Shown piece by piece: positions 25,172 through 31,470 of a DNA stretch of 34,514 bases. The notes under the pieces are model-generated. The model worked only from the letters and a program-made list of their open reading frames with translations, was not told where the DNA came from and did no database searches. Source of the DNA: Pseudomonadota bacterium (GTDB lineage: Bacteria > Pseudomonadota > Alphaproteobacteria > Reyranellales > Reyranellaceae); NCBI GenBank assembly GCA_018240685.1, contig JAFEFG010000049.1:1-34514 (forward strand), in the 5' to 3' direction. The translations under genes and the position numbers were made by a program. How positions within the stretch are numbered: position 1 is the first letter of the stretch; each line of letters begins with the position of its first letter.

Positions 25172-28117
25172 TCAATGCGCCGCCGCCCAGTTCAGACCGA
25201 CGCCGGTCTCGACCACCAGCGGCACGGTCAGCTTCGCGGCACCTTCCATCACCTGGCGGGCGACTTCCTTCGTCTTGTCGATCTCGTTGTCGGCGACCTC
25301 GAACAGCAGTTCGTCGTGCACCTGCAGCAGCATGCGTGCCTCGAGATGGGCGTCCCTGAGCGCTTGCGGCAGGCGGATCATGGCCCGCTTGATAATGTCG
25401 GCGGCACCGCCCTGCAGCGGCGCGTTGATCGCGGCGCGCTCGGCGAAGGCGCGCATGCCCTGGCTCTTGTCGTTGATGAACCTGAGGTGGATCTTGCGGC
25501 CGAACGGCGTTTGCACGTAGCCGTGCTTGCGTGCGAAGTCCTTGGTCCGCTCCATGTAGTCGCGGATGCCGGGATAGCGCTGGAAGTACCTGGCGATGTA
25601 GTCGCGCGCCTCGGGCTGGCCGATGCCGAGCTGGGCGGCGAGGCCGAAGGCCGAGATGCCGTAGATGATGCCGAAGTTGATCGCCTTGGCGCGGCGGCGC
25701 ACCAGCGGATCCATGCCCTTGATCGGCACGCCGAACATCTCGCTCGCGGTGATGGCATGGATGTCGTCGCCGCGGGCGAACGCCTCCTTCAGCGAGTCGA
25801 TGTCGGCGACATGGGCGAGTAGCCGCAGCTCGATCTGCGAATAGTCGGCGGAGAGGAGCTTGTGGCCCTTCTCGGCGATGAAGGCCTCGCGGATCTTGCG
25901 GCCTTCCTCGGTGCGCACCGGGATGTTCTGCAGGTTGGGATCGGTCGAGGCCAGCCGGCCAGTGGCGGCGCCCGTCATGTGATAGGACGTGTGGACGCGG
26001 CCGGTCCTGGCGTCGAGCTGGCGCACCAGCGCATCGGTGTAGGTGCCCTTGAGCTTGGCGAGCTGCCGATGCTCCAGGATCTTCACCGGCAGCGGATGGC
26101 CGGCATTGGCCAGTTCGTCCAGCACCGAGGCGTCGGTCGACCAGGCTCCGGTCTTGCTGCGCTTGCCGCCCGGCAGCTTCTGCTCGTCGAACAGGATCTC
26201 GCCCAGCTGCTTGGGCGAGTTCACGTTGAACTCGCGGCCGGCGATCTTGTGGATCTCGCGCTCGAGGTCGGCGAGGCGCTTCTCGAAATCGGCGCTGAGC
26301 CGCTTGAGGGCGGGCGCATCGATCTTGACGCCGGCCTGCTCCATGCCCAGCAGGACGGGGATCAGCGGCCGCTCGATCGTCTCGTACATGGTGACCATGC
26401 GCTCATGGGCGAGGCGGGGCTTGAACTGCGCCCAGAGCTGCAGCGTCACGTCGGCATCCTCGGCGGCATATTCCATCGCCCGCTCGATCGGCACCTTGTC
26501 GAAGCTCACCTGCTTGGCGCCGCTGCCCGCGACATCGGAGAACTTGATGGTCTTGTGCTCTAGATACTTCTCGGCGAGCTCATCCATGCCATGGCCGTGC
26601 TTGCCGCCGTCGAGCACGAAGGAGAGCAGCATCGTGTCGTCGACCGGCCCGATCCTGACGCCGTAGCGCTCGAACACGCCCATGTCGTACTTGATGTTCT
26701 GGCCGACCTTGAGCACGCCGGAATCCTCGAGCATCGGCTTGAGCTTGGCGATCGCCGTCTTGAGGTCGATCTGGCCGGGCAGCAGCTTGCCGCCGCCGTC
26801 GGGCGTTTCGCCGGTACCGCCGAGATCGAGCGCGCCCTGGGCCTCGCCGTTCTTCTCGCCGCCGGGGGCGCGATGGGCGAGCGGCAGATAGGCCGCGCGC
26901 CGGCGCGTGGAGTTCACGTTGTCCCACGGTCCGTCGAGCAGGGCGAGCGACACTCCCACCAGCCCGGCGTTGTTGGAATCGAGCGCGTCGGTCTCGCAGT
27001 CGAAGGCGACGACGCCGGCCCTGGTCGCCTCCGCGATCCAGTCGTCGAGCGCCGCCTCGTCGCGGATCAACTCGTAGTCGGCGGCCGTGAAGGGCCGGTT
27101 GGGCTTCGCGCGCGCGGGTGGCGCAGGCTTCGGTGTAACCGGTTCGGCCTTCGTGGCCGTCGCCGGCGCGGTGGCGGGCGCCACGGGCGCCGTCGCCTCG
27201 CCCAGTTCCTTGGCGTACTTGGCGATCAGGCTCTTGAAGCCCTGCTGTTCCAGCCACGGCAGCAGCACGTTGGGGTCGGGCTTCCTCTTGTCGAACGAGT
27301 CGGGATCGGCCGGCGCCGGAACGTCGTCCCTGAGCTGCACCAGCTGCCGGGAGATGCGGGCCAGTTCGGCGTTGGTCTGCAGGGCCTCGCGGCGCTTGGG
27401 CTGCTTGATCTCGCCGGCGCGCTGCAGCAGCGTTTCGAGGTCGCCGTATTCGTTGATGAGCTGCGCCGCGGTCTTGACGCCGATGCCGGGCACGCCCGGC
27501 ACGTTGTCGGTCGAATCGCCTGCCAGCGCCTGGACATCGACGACCTTGTCCGGCGTGACGCCGAACTTCTCCATCACCGCGTCGGGGCCGAGCTTCTTCT
27601 GCTTGATGGGGTCCATCATGTCGACGCCGGGCCGGATGAGCTGCATCAGGTCCTTGTCGGACGAGACGATGGTGCAGGTCCCGCCTTCCTCCAGCGCCAT
27701 GCGGGCGTAGGTCGCGATCAGGTCGTCGGCCTCGTAGCCCTCGAGTTCGCAGACCGTGACGTTGAACGCCTTGGCCGCCTCGCGGATGAGCGGGAATTGC
27801 GGGATGAGGTCTTCCGGCGGCTCGGGCCGGTTGGCCTTGTACTTGTCGTAGATCTTGTTGCGGAAGGTGGTGCGCCCCGCATCCAGAACCATCGCGATAT
27901 GGTCGACTTCGGGATCGTCGAGGTGAATGGCCAGCATGCGGCAGAAGCCGTAGACGGCATTGATGGGCGTGCCGTCGGGCCGCGTCATTGGCGGCAGCGC
28001 ATGGAAGGCGCGGAAGAGGTAGCCCGACCCGTCGACGAGCCAGAGATGCCGGATGGGCGCGCCGTCGCCTTTCGTCGCCTTGGTCTGGGCCGGAGCGGGA
28101 GCCTTGGATTTTGCCAT
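25172..28117 (-). CDS. polA: DNA polymerase I
   Basis: A 981-residue replication and repair polymerase with all three domains. The 5'-3' exonuclease (about 20-310) starts with HLWLVDGSGYLFRAFHALPP and has the helical clamp region EGYEADDLIATYARMA. An Ala/Pro-rich linker of about 30 residues follows. The 3'-5' exonuclease is intact: FDCETDALD (Exo I), GQNIKYDMGVFERYG (Exo II) and YAAEDADVTLQLWAQF (Exo III), so proofreading is expected. Polymerase motifs are LLSADYSQIELRLLAHVA (A), RRRAKAINFGIIYGISAFG (B) and LLQVHDELLFEV (C). ATG at 28117. It is divergent from the riboswitch-controlled GDT1 gene, with 77 bases to the likely riboswitch transcript start. Confidence 0.97.
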   Translation of the reverse strand: MAKSKAPAPAQTKATKGDGAPIRHLWLVDGSGYLFRAFHALPPMTRPDGTPINAVYGFCRMLAIHLDDPEVDHIAMVLDAGRTTFRNKIYDKYKANRPEPPEDLIPQFPLIREAAKAFNVTVCELEGYEADDLIATYARMALEEGGTCTIVSSDKDLMQLIRPGVDMMDPIKQKKLGPDAVMEKFGVTPDKVVDVQALAGDSTDNVPGVPGIGVKTAAQLINEYGDLETLLQRAGEIKQPKRREALQTNAELARISRQLVQLRDDVPAPADPDSFDKRKPDPNVLLPWLEQQGFKSLIAKYAKELGEATAPVAPATAPATATKAEPVTPKPAPPARAKPNRPFTAADYELIRDEAALDDWIAEATRAGVVAFDCETDALDSNNAGLVGVSLALLDGPWDNVNSTRRRAAYLPLAHRAPGGEKNGEAQGALDLGGTGETPDGGGKLLPGQIDLKTAIAKLKPMLEDSGVLKVGQNIKYDMGVFERYGVRIGPVDDTMLLSFVLDGGKHGHGMDELAEKYLEHKTIKFSDVAGSGAKQVSFDKVPIERAMEYAAEDADVTLQLWAQFKPRLAHERMVTMYETIERPLIPVLLGMEQAGVKIDAPALKRLSADFEKRLADLEREIHKIAGREFNVNSPKQLGEILFDEQKLPGGKRSKTGAWSTDASVLDELANAGHPLPVKILEHRQLAKLKGTYTDALVRQLDARTGRVHTSYHMTGAATGRLASTDPNLQNIPVRTEEGRKIREAFIAEKGHKLLSADYSQIELRLLAHVADIDSLKEAFARGDDIHAITASEMFGVPIKGMDPLVRRRAKAINFGIIYGISAFGLAAQLGIGQPEARDYIARYFQRYPGIRDYMERTKDFARKHGYVQTPFGRKIHLRFINDKSQGMRAFAERAAINAPLQGGAADIIKRAMIRLPQALRDAHLEARMLLQVHDELLFEVADNEIDKTKEVARQVMEGAAKLTVPLVVETGVGLNWAAAH

Positions 28118-28159
28118 GGCTCAACGTCTAGCACGCTGGGAGCGGCATCCGGGAGGCGC

Positions 28160-28188
28160 TTGCGCTTACTTGCCCACCGGGCTATGTC
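28160..28188 (+). promoter_or_regulatory. Possible promoter of the riboswitch-GDT1 transcript
   Basis: TTGCGC and TATGTC with 17-base spacing lie just in front of the riboswitch core, so that transcription would start near 28195, the expected 5' end of the aptamer. Both boxes match the sigma-70 consensus at only three of six positions. Support comes from position, not from sequence strength. Confidence 0.3.
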
Positions 28189-28194
28189 CCCGCC

Positions 28195-28330
28195 GTCATT
28201 GGGGAGTAGCCGGCCCTGCTTCAGGGGCGGATGCGTCAACAGACTTGGTTCCTTCGACGGTTTCCGGCGGGGACCATGGCGCTTCCGGCGACTTGCGGCC
28301 GTTTATCGGCCGCGCTTGGCGAGACCTTTG
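28195..28330 (+). ncRNA. yybP-ykoY-type manganese riboswitch
   Basis: Three conserved blocks of the yybP-ykoY aptamer appear in order: GGGGAGTAGC (28201-28210), GTCAACAGACTTGG (28235-28248) and GGCGAGACC (28318-28326). Between the first two is a P2-like hairpin, CCGGCCCTG with CAGGGGCGG (8 of 9 pairs), and in the later arm GCGGCCG/CGGCCGC pairs over TTTAT. The two Gs of the first block pair with the CC of GAGACC; further P1 pairing is weak (two T-T mismatches). This RNA family is known to bind Mn2+ and to control Mn2+ exporters, and the gene downstream is a GDT1-type transporter, which supports the call. An alternative would be a non-functional remnant. Confidence 0.82.
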
Positions 28331-28349
28331 GCTTGCAGGCGTTTCACCC

Positions 28350-28398
28350 GCGGGATCGGGCGGCGCCGGCGGCCAATGGTTTGTGCGCTCGATCCCGC
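28350..28398 (+). promoter_or_regulatory. Inverted repeat in the likely riboswitch expression platform
   Basis: GCGGGATCG (28350-28358) and CGATCCCGC (28390-28398) form a perfect 9-bp stem between the aptamer and the GDT1 ATG at 28413. The 3' arm ends 14 bases before the start codon. It may switch access to the initiation region; no U-tract follows, so control of translation is more likely than termination. Confidence 0.45.
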
Positions 28399-28412
28399 CT
28401 GATGATTCGATC

Positions 28413-28985
28413 ATGGAAGCTTTCTTCGTCTCGGCGGGCCTCGTGGCCGTGGCCGAGATCGGTGACAAGACGCAGCTGCTGGCGATGATCCTGGCCAGCC
28501 GCTATCGCCAGCCCGTGCCCATCATCCTGGGAATCCTGGTGGCGACGCTGGCCAACCATGCCCTCGCCGCCAGCATCGGAGCGGAAGTGGCCTCCTGGGT
28601 CGGGCCGCAGACCATGCGCTGGGTCCTGGCCGTGCTGTTCCTGGGGATGGCGGTCTGGTGCCTGATCCCGGACAAGGCCGACGAGGGGCCCAAGACGGTC
28701 GGTCGGGCCGGCGCCTTCCTGGCCACGGCCGTCGCCTTCTTCCTGGTCGAGATGGGCGACAAGACCCAGATCGCCACCGTCGGCCTTGCCGCGCGCTTCC
28801 ACAACATCGTGACGGTTACGGCCGGCACGACGGTCGGCATGTTGCTGGCCAACGTGCCAGCGGTGCTGTTCGGAGACGTGCTGTCGAGAAAGATCTCGCT
28901 TCGGCTCGTCCGCTCGGTCGCGGCGGCGGCCTTCGCGGTCCTGGGGATTCTCACCCTGCTGGGCGTCAACATGGGACTGTTCTAG
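28413..28985 (+). CDS. GDT1/TMEM165 (UPF0016) family cation exporter, probable Mn2+ exporter
   Basis: A 190-residue membrane protein with six predicted helices in two repeats, each carrying the family motif E-x-G-D-K-T: Glu15-Thr20 in AVAEIGDKTQLLAMILASRY and Glu113-Thr118 in FLVEMGDKTQIATVGLAARF. These acidic residues bind cations in the family, which exports Mn2+ or Ca2+. The ATG at 28413 gives the usual short N-terminus (MEAFFVSAGLVAVAE); the open frame extends upstream through the riboswitch but that part has no family support. The yybP-ykoY-type leader makes Mn2+ the most likely substrate. No Shine-Dalgarno sequence is obvious; a stem ends just in front of the start. Confidence 0.9.
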   Translation: MEAFFVSAGLVAVAEIGDKTQLLAMILASRYRQPVPIILGILVATLANHALAASIGAEVASWVGPQTMRWVLAVLFLGMAVWCLIPDKADEGPKTVGRAGAFLATAVAFFLVEMGDKTQIATVGLAARFHNIVTVTAGTTVGMLLANVPAVLFGDVLSRKISLRLVRSVAAAAFAVLGILTLLGVNMGLF

Positions 28986-28995
28986 CCGTCCCGCT

Positions 28996-29017
28996 CTGTC
29001 CCCGAGGGGTGGGACAG
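28996..29017 (+). terminator. Hairpin just after the GDT1 gene
   Basis: CTGTCCC (28996-29002) and GGGACAG (29011-29017) pair perfectly over an 8-base loop, starting 11 bases after the GDT1 stop. No T-run follows. It could act as a Rho-assisted or weak terminator. Confidence 0.35.
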
Positions 29018-29030
29018 CTTGGATGCCGAT

Positions 29031-29058
29031 GGGACAAGCGTTTCAGACGCCTTGTCCC
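29031..29058. repeat. Second hairpin, GGGACAAGCGT with ACGCCTTGTCCC
   Basis: Arms 29031-29041 and 29047-29058 pair with one bulged C over the loop TTCAG. Its right arm runs straight into the 9-base GTCCC repeat array and supplies the first GTCCC unit. Confidence 0.5.
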
Positions 29059-29116
29059 GCTCGTCCCGGCTGTCCCGTCCGTCCCACGTGTCCCGTCCGT
29101 CCCACGTGTCCCACGC
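29054..29116. repeat. Seven tandem 9-base units GTCCCNNNN
   Basis: GTCCC recurs exactly every 9 bases at 29054, 29063, 29072, 29081, 29090, 29099 and 29108. The four variable bases are GCTC, GGCT, GTCC, ACGT, GTCC, ACGT, ACGC, so the middle forms an 18-base unit repeated twice. The array lies between the convergent GDT1 and DUF4336 genes and is not part of any gene I can support; because 9 is divisible by 3, it leaves frames open and makes artefactual repetitive peptides on both strands. Confidence 0.85.
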
Positions 29117-29166
29117 ACCATCATGCAACGCCGGGCTCGCAGCGTCCGCGAGGTCTCGGCCTGCGC

Positions 29167-29910
29167 CTAGAGAAGCCAGCGGAAGGCACGACGCAGTTCG
29201 GCCGCCCCGTCGGTTTCGAACCAGCGCCCATGCGCGATGACGACGCGCTTGGGGCCCCAGGCGATCATGCGTTCCACCGCTTCGCGCAGTTGGACCTTCT
29301 GCTTCGCGTAGGTGAGGCGCATGTCCCTCGGCATCTGGCCGTCGGGCGCCAGGACGCCACCCAGCCGCATGAGCCAGCGCATCCACATGGAAGAGGCCTT
29401 GCGGGGCTCGAAGTTCTCGATCAGGTCGGCCACGATCAGGGTCGCGCTCGGCCGATGGAAGAAGACGACCTCGGTCATGAAGCTTCCGTGGACCGGCAGG
29501 GTCGCGATCGTTTCGTCCCACGGATAGCCCTGCTCGCGATCGAGCGGCCGGTAAGGGAAATCGATGCGGCCGCGCGCCTGTTCGGCGATGCGTGGCGCGA
29601 GATAGACGTCGGCCTCGGGGAATGCGCGCCTCCAGTCGGGGATCCACCAATAGTGGAGGCGGTTCGGCCCGATGATCCAGCGCGGCCGGCCGATCGCTTC
29701 GATTTCCGCCTTCAGAGACGGAACGAGCGGCGTGGGCGAATGGATGAAGAGTGCATCGTCCTGCCGCACGACGGTCATCCGCGTGGGGAAGGGCATCTTC
29801 GGCCAGGGCATCCCGAAGCGGATCAGCGGTCCATCGACGATCCAGAGATCGCGCGCGATGCGTTTGAGCGTGTCGAGGGGCGGATAGGCGGGCTCGATCG
29901 GGCCGTGCAT
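29167..29910 (-). CDS. DUF4336 domain protein
   Basis: A 247-residue protein of the DUF4336 family, which has a metallo-beta-lactamase-like fold of unknown function. Visible blocks are LDTLKRIARDLWIVDGP near the start, WIIGPNRLHYWWIPDWRRAF in the middle, EVVFFHRPSATLIVADLIEN after that, and KRVVIAHGRWFETDG at the end. The classical HxHxDH zinc motif is not present in this form, but His in NRLHYW and HGRW are family-conserved. The ATG at 29910 (MHGPIEPAYPPLDTLK) matches the usual start; an upstream extension to 30078 has low-complexity, non-family sequence. It stands alone, convergent with GDT1 and divergent from the RND efflux genes. No function is claimed. Confidence 0.82.
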   Translation of the reverse strand: MHGPIEPAYPPLDTLKRIARDLWIVDGPLIRFGMPWPKMPFPTRMTVVRQDDALFIHSPTPLVPSLKAEIEAIGRPRWIIGPNRLHYWWIPDWRRAFPEADVYLAPRIAEQARGRIDFPYRPLDREQGYPWDETIATLPVHGSFMTEVVFFHRPSATLIVADLIENFEPRKASSMWMRWLMRLGGVLAPDGQMPRDMRLTYAKQKVQLREAVERMIAWGPKRVVIAHGRWFETDGAAELRRAFRWLL

Positions 29911-30246
29911 GACGGGGCGGTGAACGTTGCGTGCCGGCAAACCGGCGTCGGGTGCGAAGCCGTCGCCAATGTCGCATCGCTGCCTGTGGGCGCCGGTACT
30001 CCAATTTGACGCGGCGCTGCCGCCCGTCCTCGCAGCCCGGAGGGTGGCTGGCCGCCACATTCGTCCTGTTTTCGCCACACTCGGCGGCGATAGTCAGCAC
30101 ACAATGTGCAATGGATAACGCCGTCAAATCATAGGCTTAGCTGCTGCATTGGCTGTGAGATGGCGGTAACCGGGAGGAAAGGCACCGCATCCGGAAGGAG
30201 CATGCGTGCGGTCGCGTGCGTGCGTAGTTCATCAGTGGGAGAGAAG
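29911..30246. other. 336-base intergenic region between DUF4336 and the RND operon
   Basis: No gene is supported here. It must hold the divergent promoters for the DUF4336 gene and the efflux operon, but I see no strong -35/-10 pair. The one clear symmetry is GCACA-CAA-TGTGC at 30097-30109. A short GCCGG-CAAA-CCGGC stem lies near 29934. GGGAG seven bases before 30247 is the ribosome binding site of the adaptor gene. Confidence 0.6.
30097..30109. promoter_or_regulatory. Palindrome GCACA-CAA-TGTGC, candidate operator of the RND operon
   Basis: A 5-base perfect inverted repeat with a 3-base spacer, 138 bases before the adaptor ATG, in a comparatively A/T-rich stretch. TetR- and MarR-type repressors of efflux pumps use sites of this kind, but no regulator gene is adjacent within the window. 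Confidence 0.3.
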
Positions 30247-31461
30247 ATGCGTATCGACAAGCGTGTGAGAATGGGGGCGGTTGCGCTGGCCGTTTCGGGC
30301 GTGCTGGCAGCGACGTTTTCCTTCCTCTGGGGGCGCGAGACGCCGACATCCGCCGCAGCCGAGACGGCGCCGCCGGACGTGAGCATCGTCACCGTCAAGG
30401 CCGAGGATCGCGCCATTCTGCGCGAGCTTCCGGGCCGCATTGCTCCGATGCGCGTGGCCGACGTACGGCCGCGGGTGTCCGGCATCATCGTCGCGCGCAT
30501 GTTCAACCAGGGCAGCGACGTGAAGGCGGGCGATCCGCTCTACCAGATCGATCCGAAGCCCTTCGAGGTCGAACTGCAGGCGCAGGAGGCGGCGCTGGCC
30601 AAGGCCAATGCCGCGCTCGACCACGCCATCCTCCAGGAGAAGCGCGCGCTTGCGATGACGAAGGCGCAGGCGATCTCCCAGGCCCAGAGCGAGACCGCAG
30701 TCGCAACCGTGCAGCAGGCGCGGGCCGAGGTGGCTGCGCGCCAGGCCGATGTGGCGCGTGCGCGCCTCAACCTCGACTATGCGACCATTCGGGCGCCGAT
30801 CAGCGGCCGCATCGGCGCCGCGCTTGCCAGCGAAGGTGCGCTCGTCGTCCAGAACGATGCGGTCAATCTCGCCACCATCCAGCAGCTCGACCCCATCTAT
30901 GCCGATTTCACCCAGTCGGTGAGCGAGCTCAACAAGCTGCGCCAGGCCTTCGAATCGGGCGATCTGGAGCGGATCTCGCCCGACGCGGCGAAGGTCCAGC
31001 TCGTGATGGACGACGGATCGCGCTATCCGTTCCCCGGCAAGCTGCTCTTCTCCGAGGCCAAGGTCGACGCCTCCACCGGCCAGGTCACGCTGCGCGGCGA
31101 GTTCGCAAATCCGAAGAACGTCCTGCTGCCGGGCATGTATGTGCGCGTGCTGATCGAGCAGGGCATCGATACCGATGCCATTGCGGTGCCGCAGCAGGCC
31201 GTGCAGTGGAATGGCGGCGGCGGCGCCGAGGTGTTCGTCGTCAAGGACGACGGCCGGGCTGCCGTGCAGCCGGTGCGGACCGGATCGCTTCAGGACGGCC
31301 AGTGGCTGGTGCTCGAAGGGTTGAAGCCCGGCGACCGGGTTGTCGTCGAAGGCTTCCAGAAGTTTGCGGCCGGCGACAGCGTCCGGCCCTTGCCCTGGAA
31401 TGAGCAGCAGGCGCGCGTCGAGCGTTCCTTGCGCACCGGCTTCACCGAAACGACACGCTGA
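30247..31461 (+). CDS. RND efflux periplasmic adaptor (AcrA/MexA family)
   Basis: A 404-residue membrane fusion protein linking an RND pump to an outer-membrane channel. A hydrophobic N-terminal anchor (about 9-28) has no lipobox cysteine, so it is not a lipoprotein like AcrA. ELPGRIAPMRVADVRPRVSG and DPLYQIDPKPFEVELQ form the first lipoyl half, an alpha-hairpin rich in Ala/Gln spans about 115-185, and LDYATIRAPISGRIGAALAS is the second lipoyl half. The beta-barrel and membrane-proximal parts follow (LLPGMYVRVLIEQGID; GLKPGDRVVVEGFQKF). ATG at 30247 has GGGAG seven bases upstream. The pump gene follows after nine bases. No outer-membrane factor is seen before the window ends. Confidence 0.94.
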   Translation: MRIDKRVRMGAVALAVSGVLAATFSFLWGRETPTSAAAETAPPDVSIVTVKAEDRAILRELPGRIAPMRVADVRPRVSGIIVARMFNQGSDVKAGDPLYQIDPKPFEVELQAQEAALAKANAALDHAILQEKRALAMTKAQAISQAQSETAVATVQQARAEVAARQADVARARLNLDYATIRAPISGRIGAALASEGALVVQNDAVNLATIQQLDPIYADFTQSVSELNKLRQAFESGDLERISPDAAKVQLVMDDGSRYPFPGKLLFSEAKVDASTGQVTLRGEFANPKNVLLPGMYVRVLIEQGIDTDAIAVPQQAVQWNGGGGAEVFVVKDDGRAAVQPVRTGSLQDGQWLVLEGLKPGDRVVVEGFQKFAAGDSVRPLPWNEQQARVERSLRTGFTETTR

Positions 31462-31470
31462 GCCCCCGGG

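Noticed and set aside
26591-28402. A 603-codon plus-strand open frame across polA and into the riboswitch region
   Set aside because: It is antisense to PolA, whose polymerase and exonuclease motifs are on the minus strand, and it runs into the structured leader of the GDT1 gene.
29054-29116. GTCCC array as a CRISPR or as part of a coding region
   Set aside because: The units are 9 bases with 4-base variable parts, far too short for CRISPR repeats and spacers. The peptides it would encode are simple repeats in every frame, without a start or family support.
28982-30127. A 381-codon minus-strand frame covering DUF4336 and the repeat array
   Set aside because: It is in a different frame from the DUF4336 gene, ends in the repetitive WDGRDTWDGRD-type peptide from the 9-base array, and shows no family sequence.
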